A DNA stretch of 64,000 bases from Nageia nagi (taxonomy: Eukaryota > Pinophyta). Under the pieces are notes generated by a model that had not been told where the DNA came from, searched no databases, and saw only the letters and a list, made by a program, of their open reading frames with translations. Shown here piece after piece: positions 36,207 to 49,057 of the stretch; position 1 is the first letter of the stretch; each line of letters begins with the position of its first letter. The DNA is taken from contig JBITNC010000002.1 of NCBI GenBank assembly GCA_050084985.1, positions 16,554,001 to 16,618,000 of the forward strand, read 5' to 3'. The position numbers and the translations under genes are program-made.

Positions 36207-36276
36207 TGAGATGCTGTGTAAGAATCAATTTATGGCTGTGATGAGATGCCGTGTAAGAATCAATTTATGGCTGTGA
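36207..36276 (-). repeat. 35-bp tandem duplication over the TATA-like position of copy B
   Basis: TGAGATGCTGTGTAAGAATC...ATGGCTGTGA is present twice, end to end, with one base difference. Each copy contains the degraded CCATAAATTG that aligns with the TATA box of copy A. Confidence 0.9.
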
Positions 36277-36303
36277 TGAAACATTTTAGATAGTGAGTTT
36301 AGG

Positions 36304-36414
36304 TAGTACAACCGAAAAGTACATAGTAAGAGACAGCTTGCTTGCAATTGCAGTACAGATTAGTTTGAGCAGTACAATATAGTTTTGTAAAAGGCTGGAA
36401 TCTGTAAAGTACAA
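36304..36414 (-). promoter_or_regulatory. Five GTAC cores upstream of MIR397 copy B
   Basis: GTAC begins at 36306, 36319, 36353, 36372 and 36409. The first two and the fourth correspond to sites in copy A, so the cluster predates the duplication. Putative SPL7-type copper-response elements. Confidence 0.55.
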
Positions 36415-36625
36415 ATATATTTAATTTAATGATACACTACATAGTGTGCTGATCCTGTCAAAGTGTTTGAAAAAAGAATATTTGAATTATACATGGTGTT
36501 TGGATAACGAAGAGACAGTTTGCCATGATGAAGGGAATGGAATTCGACTGTCATACTCTTCTGCAAAGAATGATGGAATTTAACTACCAATCTCATCATT
36601 CCGGCAACACTAAATTTACGAAAGT

Positions 36626-37119
36626 AAACAAACAAAATAAAAATAGGCTTCCTTCTTTTATGACATGACTTCTATTCAATTTGTCATAGACAATTTTTAA
36701 CCAAGACAACAATTAATTTTATTTTATTTTTAAATCTTCAAGCATGTTGAACAATAACGGAAACAGTTTCCATAAATCCATTCTAAATGAATGTATTTCA
36801 TTGTTAACACCATTAGTTCATTTTCTATTTATATCAATCATTTTTTAATGAAGTAATGCATGAATTTAATTTTGTGAAGAGAGTGTTATTAAACATAAAT
36901 GCTTAAACTCAAGTGAAGAATTCTATGATGTTTCAATACATGATATTCCATACTTTTGTTTTTATAAAAGTTTAGGATGGGAAAAATGGAAATAAGAGTA
37001 GTAAATAGTCCTAATACCTACTTAGATTGAAATAATCAAAGATAAACGATATCGGAAATAAATAATATTCAACCAATAACAAATTGGTACCTATCAAAAT
37101 GGAAGATCAGATACTTACC
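36626..37119. other. AT-rich sequence, no gene recognised
   Basis: Nothing identified. Confidence 0.4.
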
Positions 37120-39122
37120 TATGATACTTATGCGTTACGGATGAAAGGAAGCAAGACATGAATGAGCAACGATAAGATGATGACATCATACAAATCACAG
37201 CTTGTCAATATGTCAGAAAAGGTCATTATCGATCCTCAATGGACCATTATTAGTCCTTGGTAGGTCATCATCAATCCTTAATAGGTCATCGTTAGTCCTC
37301 ATTAGGCCATTTACAGTCCTATTTTGCAAGAACTATGCATTGTGACCAAGTTTGATGCTTCCTTCACCTACTTAGATGTCGAAAATGTTCACAATAACAA
37401 TTTTAGTGGAACATGCCAATTTTGCTCCAGGAAGTGTTTGGATAGGTTTGATCCATGTTGATCTTATCGACATGTATGAAAATAATTTTAAATAGTGTTA
37501 GATATGTCTATTTAGTGTTCGGGTCGATTGGTGGCATCATCGGTACTTGGTCGAGTGATTTTGTACTTTTTAAGATAGATAAAAATGTGTTTTGAAATAG
37601 CCTCTGTACAGGTGAAATATTTCAAAATTTGAGAGGATTTAGGATATTAAATTCTTACAAGAGGTATTTTAAAATACAGAGAACATATAGTTAAAATTTT
37701 TGCTCAAATGGAGATTTGAGGAAGAAATGGTATGAGTTGCAAAAAGCTAGTTTGTTACTTTTTCTAGCTTTGACGATGCAAAATCAACATCAGAGGCCTT
37801 TTTGCAGGAGGATTTACAAGCAACTCAAAAATTGAAATTTGAACTATAAGTGTAAGGATATAGTGTGAGCTTAATTTTCAAATTTCATCCAAAATCGATA
37901 TCCTAACAAGAAGTTATGGCTCTTGGAAATTGGATTCAGAGCACTTTTTCCAATTTTGGATAGTTTCATTTTTGTGATAGTTTTGCTTTCGAATGCTCAA
38001 ATTCATATTTTCTAATTGTTGAATTCTCCATTCAAGTGTTATTTCACTCTTAGCTCATCGAACTAAACATATTTGCCTTTTGATCTGTGTGATTTCGATG
38101 CCTCCAAGTGTAAGAATGAGAAAGTTGCACAATAGTTTGGCCATATATTGTTTGACAAAATGTTTCAACAATTTTAGTAATATATGCAAATGTGAAAATA
38201 TTTTTTACTTAAATTGGTATCATGAGAGAATAATGTAGCATGGAATATTAGTTTTTCCTCATAAGAATAATTGGTAGGTGACAGGAGTTACAAATGAGAA
38301 TATTACATAAGAGGGAGTTACATAAAGAAAGTAGTTATAAAAGGAGTGATATAAGGAAAGACTATGAAAAGAGGTTTACTTAGAGAGTTGGGCGGGTTCT
38401 TTTGATTTTAGGGAATTGAGAGAGAGGAGTAATTAAAATAAAAAGTTTACTTTTTGAATTTTTGTAGAGGATTCTCAAAGACATGTGAGAAACGAGAGTG
38501 TGGTGGAAGCAATAAAATGGTGAATGTAATAAGAGAGTTTATGTTTTGAATAATAACAAAGTAAGTGCCATCGGATCATCAATGGATGTTATCTTTACTT
38601 TTTGGCTGAGAGCTATAGAGTCAGTTCAAGCGTTATTATGGTGAAATAAGATTTGAAATTTGATTTGTCAATGTGAAGGTGAAAGATTTTAGTGAGTTAG
38701 AACACTCAAGGTCTTATTCATAGGAATCAAATTCTTCTTTAGAGCTTTTTTCATTTTTTCATGTCGATTCTTGGTAACAGGTTTTGGTGCTCTTTTTAGT
38801 TGGTGTTGTTAAATCTAGGGATTGGTGTCTCCTTACAGTTGGTGCTGATAAACTTTTAGGTTGATGGGTACCATTCCTGATAGTGGATGCTGTCAAAATT
38901 TTGTAAATACCAAATATTTTGAGGTTGTATTTGGATAGGAGTCCAAATAAGCCATTAACATAGTGATTTTTCCCGCATTGGGTTTCTATTATAAATCTAG
39001 TGTTGTGTGATTGCTTTATTTAATTTGAGTTTCTTGCAAGTATTTATTCATGTAGTTGGGTTAAATTTCAAATTTATACATTGATTCACGCCCTCCCCTC
39101 TCGGTGTCACACCTATTTCAAT
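37120..39122 (+). mobile_element. Probable solo copia LTR, related to the 1.2-3.4 kb LTR
   Basis: The 3' end (GATTCACGCCCTCCCCTC, CGGTGTCACACC, then TTTCAATA) parallels that of the first LTR. TTGGTGCTG words, GGGATTGGTGTC and CTAGTGTTGTGTGATTGCT are shared in order, as is GATGATGACATCATA at 37175. A degenerate 30-bp tandem repeat (AGTCCTNANTAGGTCATC) occupies 37222-37320. No pol or gag is attached on either side, hence a solo LTR. The 5' limit is not resolved; 37120 is an estimate. Confidence 0.6.
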
Positions 39123-40929
39123 AAGATTATGGCATGACATAGTATTTTGTGATGATGTCATGCTAGTAAAATCTTAAACTTAGTTATTATAGTGTAACAT
39201 AGTGTATTAGAGGATAACATCATCCTAGTGATTCTTGGATAAAAAAATTTCATAATATATATTTCAAAACTCACATCATATAGACTATTTTATACCTTCC
39301 CAGATTCAAATCTAAGTTGTGATAATGTCATGATGGTAAAACCCCCAGTAATACATTATTTTCTCATTTTTTGGGAATAGAATACTTAAAAATATGCCTC
39401 ATCAGATTATAGTTTTGTATTTCCTCACAAACAAAATCTTCAAATGATTTCTATGTTTTGCTCTACTTTATCTTGACTTCTTACCCAGAAACTTTCAGCT
39501 CAAAACAACGTCATATAATAAACTTATATCCAAAATGCAACCCATAGTTTTGTAGAACTTTAACAAGAATGAACTCATGTTCTTAAAAATGAAAGTTCAT
39601 TATGGAGATATGGATTGTTATTTGCATCAATAAAAGTATGGTGAATCATGTATAGGATGATGAAAGAATTTGAGCCATGGATCTAATTCATAGAAAAAGC
39701 TCAAAATATGACTGATTGAAAAGATTGATGAATCCAATTTGATTTTCATGAATATTAAGGATCACCATGAATCAAATCTTATTACCATTAACTTGTGTTG
39801 GACGGATATCAAGAAGATGTTGATCCAAAAAATATGAGGATCAAATCCAATAGTCAATAATATCAAGCTTATATATTGATTGATAAAATACCAATTGAGA
39901 ATTATAATGGAATCATATCGAACATCGACTAAAATTCAAGAGATCCTAACACTAATAAGTTCATGTTCGTAAGGATATAAAGTACGTTTGACATAAACTT
40001 GAAGAGATTGGTTAAGGAGATAATAGATCAAATCTTATCTCCATTAATTCTAATTGAATACTGAGGAATTTGATGTTGGATAGAGACAAGTTCTAATCTA
40101 GATAAGTTTTATTTCATTAAATGCATTAATCTTTTATGTTTTTCTCTATTGTAGAAAGATAATTTGTAATGGCTATATAAGCTAGAAAAGTTTACTCAAA
40201 AAATGAGTTAGAATAGCTAAAACTTTGGGTATTTTTAGGATTTTTCTTATGCTTTCTTGATTATCTTCCTCTATCCATAACTAGCTTTCTTTTTAATATT
40301 TCTACTAGATGTTATTTTAATATCTTCCATATGATATCTAATAAGAATTGTTAGAGCCTAAAAGTGTTGTATTCTTTATGAATGATTATCTATTTGTTTG
40401 AAACTTTTAGATATTAAGAGTTTATTCAAAAATTGATCCCATTATGATTAGAATTGGTCATTCATATCGATTGGTTATAGGTTGGATTCAGTAAAGTGTA
40501 GCAATTCTTAATAGATTCTTAGTAGTTAGTAGAATAATGATATATTTTCTTGCTTTATTTTATATTTCTTTTGAAACCATTATGATCCATAGTCCAAATA
40601 TAGAAGAGTATTATGATCCATAGTCCCATGATCTATTTTCTTTCTTTATTTTATAACTTAGAAAATACCGTATAAATTTAACCTTGTGCATGGTCAACAT
40701 ATCATTGTCTACCAACTGGCATAGATATTCTATCATCTTAATTATATTTTTTTAGAAATTATCAAGCATATTTATACTATTAGGTACTTAACCCTAATAG
40801 AGGGAAGGATTAACACCCTTCCACTAGAGTTGTGGTGGTCATAGTAGACTTCCCTTGGATTTGCAAGCTCAAGGTAAGGTCATCCAGGTTTCATGACACA
40901 AAAAATACCATTACCAAGCAGTTCAATTA
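39123..40929. other. AT-rich sequence, no gene recognised
   Basis: Only chance frames. ATGATCCATAGTCC is repeated at about 40585 and 40613. Confidence 0.45.
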
Positions 40930-41640
40930 TTTTTTTTCTTTTGGATTTGGAAGCTTTTCCATCATATATTTAGAAATTTCTTCAATAGGATAAGAATGGG
41001 GAGAACTTATGGTAAGATGACCATACCTGAATGGTATATCCTACAATGAAATGGTAGGTTCTCATAATTGATTGATCCTATTCAAATTTCTCTCCTTATA
41101 TTTTAACCTTCATGGGAAAATAATTATCCAAGCCAAGGTAGACAAAACTCTTAGTGTAAGAACTAGTATTGAAGCCTTGTTTCCTATCTAACACCTGCAT
41201 AAAGATATCTAGAGATTTATTGATGGTATCAAACAATCACTCCTTCCAAAAAACCAAAGAGAAATTTTACAATCTAACCCAAACTAGAGAAAATCAAAGA
41301 AATTATTTATTTAATTTAAATTTTGTATATCAAGGCTTTATAAATAACCCATCCTTTCTTAGGAACTAAGCACCCCTTAGAAAACTATATCTCTATCTTC
41401 TTTAGGCTCGAAATAATAAAGGAAATACCCATAGGAATATATGATAAAACTAACCCCTATGCTATTACATCTATTTTACCCCCAAAACCATTGGATTACA
41501 AGAAGATGGGGGTGATTGTCCAAGAAGAAATGAATTAGGGCTTTTGATTCTAGCTCCATTTATACTTTGTTGATATCTAGGTTCTTTATCCTTACAATGG
41601 GTTCTTCCTTTGCAATGAGTGGATAACCAAATTCATTCTT
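40930..41640 (-). pseudogene. Second LINE-type DUF4283/zinc-knuckle remnant
   Basis: Minus-strand reading gives FSLVWVRLYNFSLVFWKE, LFDTINKSLDIFMQVLDRKQ and TSSYTKSFVYLGLD. Then, across a frame change, it gives a YENLPFHC-like stretch ending in a degraded CCHC knuckle. This is the DUF4283 C-terminal half followed by a zf-CCHC_4-type segment, as in plant LINE ORF1. Many stops and frame changes are present, so it is older than the 32-33 kb fragment. Confidence 0.5.
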
Positions 41641-44600
41641 ATGGTATAAAGTGGGGGTGCAAACAAGCTATCACTACCCATTAGAGACCAAATAATAAAC
41701 AATGAAGTATGAATTTTTCTTTAACATGTCCTTATAGGAGGGATTTGATGGTTGAAATTGATCTCCTCCATTGAAGTTTTACATTATTGATGACTATAAG
41801 AATCCTTCCAAATTCATAATGAATGTGTTGACCTCAATGATAAAAAACTCACTTCGAATTAAGGATGATAGAACCCCTTATTTCATTAAAATAAAGTCAT
41901 CGCTTAATATATATATATTTGTGTGTATGTATGTATATATACACTTCCATCTATTTTTTGAAAGATAAATGAATTTGAACTAAATAATGTGGATCTTACA
42001 TATTACTTTTTGGAATGGAAGTATACCAAACTAAAGAAGGTATTTTTTTAAAGAGATTCAATATAAAAAATTGTAATGAATTTATAACATAATTTTCTCT
42101 AGGAGAGTAATTGATGAAAGAAAATGAAAGATAAATGTATCTTGTGAGAACTAGACTAGATATAGCCTATAGAGTGTTACTTATTTCAATATTCATATAA
42201 AATCCAAGTAAAACATACTTGAAAGGTATAAAGAGGATAGTAATGCATGTAAAAGAAACCCAAGATATGACATTTATTTATTATAGTTATAATTAAAAGA
42301 TAATGTTATTTTTTATAGTTATAATTAAAGAATAAGAATATGTCATTATATTTCAATTGGCAACAGAATCATGAAATGATCTTTTAAAAAGTAAATTATC
42401 ATAGTTTCTATCCATATATTGGAAGATGAATACATGGTAATACTACTTGCATGCATATATTGTATACAACTAAGAAACTACTTGAAGAAATGTGTGCATT
42501 ATACATGGTAATCCTACTATAATTCATTATGAAAATATAACAGTTATTTCCCTTTCAAAAAACATTCTATTTCATAGTAGGAGAAAACACATAGATATCA
42601 AGCATCACTATATTAAGAATTACATGGAAAAAAATATTATTGATTTAAAATATATTACTTGATCAACAAGCAAGTGATTGACAAATTCTAAAATCAAGTG
42701 ATTAAAGAAATTATTAGAAATAACAAAATATTTGCATTATGGAGTTAGTAGCTTGATTGATTCAAAATTTTCTCTTTTAATGAAATGACCATAAATATTT
42801 TGAACTTTTGTAAATTCAAATAGATATACTCTTACAATGAGGTGGAAATAGTATTTTAAAATTTAAATAATTTGAATATTTATTCTCTTTAAGATAGGTT
42901 GTAAAATATATTTATATCTTTTATTATCTATTATGGTTGAATAAGATTTACTAAAATGTTATGAGTCAAATGCATTTTCATTGCATTTAGGGTATTTGGA
43001 TAGTTAATACAATAATTGAATATTTTCAAATGTATAAATATAAATTAGAGAAAGAGAATTTAGGATAAATGTTTAGCCCAAGTTTATAAAAGGTTCAAGG
43101 TTGATATCTTATGGTGTTATGTTGTAGAAACCATACTTTGAAGCATACAAAAGGTACTTTTATATCAATTTCATTTTTAGTTCATAATTAATATTAAAGA
43201 AAATGAATAAGGAATAAGAACATAATCCAAAAAAGCATTCAAGTAGAAAGAACTAATTATATAAGCTAAGGTAGAAGGATATTTAAATATTATTCTCTTT
43301 AAGTCAAAACATTTCAACTTTTACAACTATTGCAACATTCCTAAAAACATCATAACATATTTTTTTTTTCAAAAAATCCAAATTTCATTTCAAGTGAATC
43401 ATCACCATTTTATCGTTCTTTTTGATAACACATCATTTAAGGGGCATAAACTAAACTCATAAACATCATGAACCTCATCATCATCACCTTTCTTAAATAA
43501 CCATAGTCATATTATTTGATAATAATCTTTAATCATAGTAAAAATCGTAAATCATCATTACATCTCTTCACCATAGTTTTATGTTGCACTTTAACTCACT
43601 CAAAACATAATACAAAAAGGGAGAAATATAGACTCAAAACCTGCACATTGTCCTCGTAGCATTACATTATAGAAACTAATTACTAAAATCTTAAAACTAA
43701 TAAAAATTAACTATCCATATTAGGGAAGTTGGGGAAGTAATGGAAATACTCTACAAGAGACCCAAGTTCAAATATTTGCACCCCTACATGATAAAACATG
43801 TAAAATATTTTGAAGTACCCTTCTCAAAAATTTTAGAAGAGGTTGAGTAATATTTGAAAAGAAAAACACTATAAGATTTAATCAATACATATAAAACCCT
43901 AAAAGATCCAAAATATCATTAAGAATATATAAACCCCTAACTTCTAAACAAAATTGACACATGGAAGCAATCACTATAAGTGTATTGTCAAGACTTGCAA
44001 AGATAATTTTGAGACAATTCAATTATTTTTTTCTTATCTTATATATATATATATATATATATTTTCTTAACAATTCTCAATCATAAATATGTTTAAAAGA
44101 GTATGCCATAGAAATTTTAGATTCTTCTAAGATTCATTTGACCTCTTCCAATTCATAATAATAATTATTTTGGGTATAAACATTTATAGAGGAAAATCTC
44201 TAATAATTCATGAAAATATTAGTTAGCATTTACAAAATTGCAAAGGTAACTCAAGGTGCTTATGAAACAAAATATTTGGATCAATTTCTAATTATTTACA
44301 CATTATTTATCATATATATACATATCAACAAATCCATTATGGTAAATTTGATATAGATTTATCATTTATTTATAGCTATTTAATAACTTTCCTCATAATT
44401 TTGAATGATACTCTTTCTATAGCTTTTATTTACATTTTTATCAAAGGAGATAGAGGCTTAAACATCCTTTTGAATATGATAATTCATTTGGAAAGCCTCT
44501 ATAGACTAAGTTATTAATCAATTTTTATCCAAGATTGTGTAAAAATTCTATTATATGCAAGAAGATTTCGTAAGAGAAACATCCATGTTTTGAATGAAGG

Positions 44601-45790
44601 TATATGAAGAAGGTATAATGTATATCTTTGTGGCATCCTTAAGGCCACTTCCATTTGAATATAGGTATGAATAAGTTACAATTTATGTAACTATTTCTAT
44701 GTAATTTTTTAGATCTATAATCTTGATCTCATTAGCCACTAAGATTAGATTACTATATCAGCTGAACTCCACTCTAATTGGGAAACTTTTAAGATTTATA
44801 TGCACCTATCAAAAGAAAATGTTGGATTTATTTTATGAATGAATGTATAGGGATGCCAAGGATTTTATGAATTCTTACAATACTTATTAAAGAAAGAAGG
44901 GTAAAATAATTAATTCCCTAGGGTTTCTCTAACCACTCCTCATCCTAATGATAACAAAGTTTGATATTGCAATGCATTTTATCAAAGGCTTCTAGCTTGT
45001 GGAGGTAAATAAATGATATTTATAATCGTCAATTAGTTTATATGGGTATGCTCATTTATATATATAAGAACACCAATATATAGATACCATTATCACATAA
45101 ACATTCATGGATAACATATTCCAAATTTAAATAATTCTTTAGCCAATTATCAATTATAGTGATCTCAATTTCCCTACCAAATTCTAGCAAGACCTATTTA
45201 GGTAGGAAGGCATTACTTTATCCTATCTTTTCACTCATAAATAAATGGTTTAATCAAAGCAATTAATACATATTTCAAGATATATATTAGATTCTTCACC
45301 TCTTTTCACCAATATTGTTGGATTCAATAGTTTCCTTTGGTTGAATAATAGTATAACACCTCTTACTATTCTTCATCTAAGATGATGTCATTTAAAGCAT
45401 TACACGACTAATCACTATCATATATACTAATGTATCTACCTAGTAATTTCAAGATAGAAGCAATGGATGCCACACTCACCACTCATACAAGGGTAACTTG
45501 GTTATAACTCAAAACATTTGAAACAAGAGGCTAACATACATATAGATTAGTGGGAGTTTGATGTTGGAGATATGGTCTTCCTACGACTCCAACCCTATAA
45601 ATAAACCTCCTTAAAGCTTAAGGTTGACACAAGTTTACCTAAGATTTTATGGACCTTATAGTCGCTCATTAGATTGGTGAGGTCATGTATAAACTAAAAT
45701 TACCACTCACGAACAAGATCCATATGATTTTTCTTATATCTTGCCTCAAAAATATGGTTGACAGAAACTCTTGAAAGCAACGATGGAAAA
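41641..45790. other. AT-rich sequence, no gene recognised
   Basis: Contains TA-rich and TGTATG microsatellite-like words at 41908-41942 and an (AT)n run at about 44041-44061. No protein motif, RNA or LTR pair was recognised in these 4 kb. Confidence 0.45.
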
Positions 45791-46340
45791 TATTTTACTC
45801 AGTTTGCTATTGTTGCCGAATTGGGTGTTGGAAAAAGATGATTCCTTGTGAGAAAGGGATACAATATTAAAAATCCATTTGTGAGGAAAAGATGTTTCTC
45901 TTTAGAAAGGGCTGCAGTATTGGGGAACCATTTAAGAATTTGGATGGGGACAGAGTAGAAAATCCGATACGACTTCACTATCAACAAATGATGGATGGAC
46001 ATGGAAACCTGACGGGAACTAAAGGCTGGAATGTGGACAGACTAAGAACTAATTATGAATCAATGATGGGGAGTGGAAAAACTAAGAACGAAGGAGGCTG
46101 CTGAACTTTTGGTAGAAGAATACTCCATGTAGCCCATCGTGAGAATAACGGGTATGATATGCAGAGAAATACTTCATATACAAAATGTATTGTAGATTAT
46201 GAAATCCAATTTACAGCTTACACTGTAATATGTAAAATTAGAACCCATTTATGTATATTTCTTCACAGTTTTGAACTCTGCACCTGCACCTGCCTCAAGA
46301 AAAGCTCAAAAGACGGACTCCATACTGTTGTAGTTATGTC
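45791..46340. other. GC-richer segment with two overlapping short frames, identity unknown
   Basis: 45892-46104 plus gives 70 residues (GDRVENPIRLHYQQMMDGHG); the minus strand also has 67 open residues at 45799-46002. Base composition here is less AT-rich than its surroundings, which often marks former genic sequence. It lies directly downstream, in minus sense, of MIR397 copy C, so it could be flank of the duplicated locus. No family recognised. Confidence 0.3.
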
Positions 46341-46379
46341 TTTTGACAGATTGTAGATTGGATTGGGGTTATAAGATTT

Positions 46380-46500
46380 CCAAAAACATTATTGAGTGCA
46401 ACCTTGACAATTCAATTCAAAGACTACAAGAGAAAAGAAGAGCGGGTAATGCGAGTACCTGCACTGAAATTATCAACGCTGCACTCAATGATGCTTTTGG
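46380..46500 (-). ncRNA. MIR397: MIR397 precursor hairpin, copy C
   Basis: Arms 46380-46413 and 46468-46500 pair. On the minus strand, 46491-46471 is identical to the plant miR397 consensus at positions 1-20 and differs only at the last base (A instead of G). The partner arm (46389-46409) pairs through G:U at positions 13 and 20 and one G/G mismatch at 15, a normal miRNA:miRNA* pattern. The loop is about 55 nt and less structured than in copy A. Flanking similarity to copies A and B is short (ATAGATTTCC before the arm, TCCAAAGTTGTTG after it), so this is the oldest split of the three. It has its own GTAC-rich upstream region. Best candidate of the three for a canonical mature miR397. Confidence 0.87.
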
Positions 46501-46533
46501 TATTGAAAAATCCAAAGTTGTTGAAATAAAGAA

Positions 46534-46760
46534 TTGATATATCACAGAGCAAAAGGGTAGTACTAGCCCATCTCCTACCTCCCTATGTTTTTTCAAGCAA
46601 TGAAAGATCTGAAATGGCGAGTTTGGGTAGTACCAATCCATCTCCTACCTACCTCCGTTTGTTTTTAAAAGCGATGTATCTGCAATGGGCAGCTTGGATA
46701 GTACAGTCCAGGAGTACGTCTCCTCAACTAAAGGTGGTTTTGTTGCCCGTTGGAGTACAG
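46534..46760 (-). promoter_or_regulatory. Upstream region of MIR397 copy C: TATA-like word and five GTAC cores in 70-bp repeats
   Basis: A TATATCAATT word on the minus strand (about 46543-46534) lies where the TATA box of copy A aligns. GTAC begins at 46560, 46630, 46701, 46714 and 46755. Three tandem units of 70-71 bp start at about 46555, 46625 and 46696 (GGGTAGTAC, then CCATCTCCTACCT); each carries a GTAC. Repeat expansion has multiplied the putative copper-response core. Confidence 0.6.
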
Positions 46761-46860
46761 ATGGTGCAACAACTACTAGCAAGTGCTGCAAACTTAGAAA
46801 GTTGTTAAGAGATCATTATGAAAAGGAGCTGTTTAACAATCTTTTAGTTTAAGGGGTAAA

Positions 46861-48382
46861 GAGTATAGGTATCTTTTTCATCAAATTCTATGAGGATTTG
46901 AATTGGCTCTCTTATGAGAGTTTTTAACATACCCTTTCTCTCAACTCTTCTATTAGGTTATCCACAACTCTTCATATTCAATTCCTACACATTTAAAAAT
47001 TATAATAATATTAAATCTAAAAATATAAATATTTTTAATATAATACTACATCTATGACTCTTTAATATTAATATATTATGAATAATCTAATTTTCTAAGG
47101 TTTAAGTGTTCAACATGTTTTATCTAATATCATTAATAAAAATTCATTTTAACTTTAATATACCACTTAAGTTTCAAGACATAGAAGATGTTTAGATTTT
47201 TTGGAATGTAAATTACTTAGCATTTATTAATAATATTTTTTAAAAAAGGTTGAACAAGTTAGTTTTACCAATATGTATTATGTGAAAATTTGACTAAGTA
47301 ACAAAATCTAGTTATTAACACAAGATATAATGAATGATAATGAATAACAAGTAATCATAAATGATATAGCTATACATGAGAGAAGAGTGATTAAAAAAGA
47401 AAAAAAACATGAAGGATAGTTTTGTTATTGACTTGTAGTATGCACACTTGTAAAGTCCTAATATATTTGATTCATTTGAAGGAATATCAAGTAGTGATCC
47501 ATGATGCTTAGAATAATATTTAAATGATCTCCAATTCTTAGAAGAATGATTGAATGATCTTTGTAGTAATTTTGAAATATCATAACCATTTCTTAAATTT
47601 CCTTTTTCACCATCATAGATTTGGATACAAACCTATTTAAATCTCTATACATCTTCTATTACATGCGATCTATAATATGGTAATTAGAAAATTGATATTA
47701 ACATTTGTAAAAGAGAAGTCTACTTTTGATGGATGAAATATCCTTGATAACAGTTGGACATTGTAAGCGAGAAATCAATTTTCAATATCTTGTATATATG
47801 CATGTTATCAAGCATATTATCAAAACAAAAAAAGAGTTACATATTTAATCAATATCAAATTATAAGATTATAATATTCCCAAACTAGATATCTTAAAAAT
47901 AATTGTAAAATATCCTTAAATCAATTTGGTTCTTGATTTCAAGCTATTAAATGTATGCAATTGGTTATGTAAGGAAATAATAATAGATTAGTAAACTAAG
48001 AGGCATTCGTTCATATTATATGAATCTCCTATTAAATAATGTAAGTAACATTGTAAAACCACCCCATGGACTCTAAAGAACATAGGTAATACAATAAAAA
48101 TACCCCTACAAATCAGTAGTTGGTTATATAACATACGTTAAAAAGCTAGAAGTCTAATATCCTAAATGGAATTATATAAGGTACAAGTTAATTGTATCTC
48201 ATCCCTAAAGTTAGTAAAAAATAAGATTACATAGGATGTATCCCCCACCCTTTATGGTCAATCCTTATCCTCTTATGATCCTCGATTTAAGGGAGTTACT
48301 TATCAACCTTGACTAGGTATGTCTGACTTATACTATCCTTCAATGATCCCTTTTGCCTTACACCATCCTTGGGATGGATAGG
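46861..48382. other. AT-rich sequence, no gene recognised
   Basis: Nothing identified. Confidence 0.45.
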
Positions 48383-49057
48383 TGTTATAATTGAAATAAT
48401 AATTAATTAGAGTTATTTAAGATATTCAATTTGATCAAATAATGATGAAATAACAATAAATAAAATATGATAATGATCTAATATGACCTAATTGATATTG
48501 ACCTATCAAACCTAGATTAATGAAAGAAACTTTACCTATTACAATGAATGAAGGTGATATTCCAATCAAAAGAAAAAAATAAAGAGCTTCCTTGATTAAC
48601 AGATCCACCAAACTATCCTCAACCTAGTAGCGCTGCTAGGATCATAGAAATGTCGTCTAGTTATGATTCTAGATTACCTATCCCTTTCGCTTGATATTAT
48701 CGATACACCTTCAATGCTCATAATATTGCAAAACTCAAAGTATAATAAAATCCATATATGATAGGTGATGTTGAGAAATACCGATAAATAATTACAAAAG
48801 TATATTACCACCTTTAAGGATTTTGGATCATATCATGATTTTTCATACACAATCCTTCCACCTTTATAGATAGTAGGTCTATTTCCAAGGCTCTTGCTTT
48901 TACTTATGGTGATGCAAGTCGACCTATCATGATAAAACTTAAAGGTAGATAAATATGCATAATGATAATAGTAATAAATCAATTAAATAAAAGAATTATT
49001 ACAAATAACTAAAAGGGGTATTTTAATTAAATTATAATTCCTTTTTAAGTGTTAACA
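48383..49057 (-). mobile_element. LTR, minus orientation, about 675 bp
   Basis: On the minus strand it starts TGTTAACACTTAAAAAGG just after a purine-rich AAAGTGGGGCATA (polypurine tract, 49058-49070), and ends ...CAATTATAACA. The termini TGTTA/TAACA are inverted. A TATA-like CTATCTATAAAGGTGG lies near 48870. The interior would lie to the right (49.06-51 kb). No second LTR is seen in the window. Confidence 0.6.

Larger units (their letters stand above)
35180..36625 (-). repeat. MIR397 segmental unit, copy B
   Basis: About 1.45 kb homologous to 27000-28190, about 8.3 kb apart and in the same orientation. Relative to copy A it has extra material: a 28-bp tandem duplication (AGTATTGATCAGGTAAATAA) at 35400-35450, an insertion near 35650-35760, and a 35-bp tandem duplication at 36207-36276. 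Divergence between the copies is moderate by eye. Confidence 0.85.

Noticed and set aside
37120-39122. A complete second copia element at 37-39 kb
   Set aside because: Only LTR-like sequence is present. No gag, pol, primer site or second LTR was found.
44038-44061. The (AT)n run and similar TA stretches as promoters
   Set aside because: Simple microsatellites with no adjacent gene.
45892-46104. A small protein gene
   Set aside because: No recognisable motif, an equally open frame on the opposite strand, and no promoter or homology argument. Listed only as an unknown segment.
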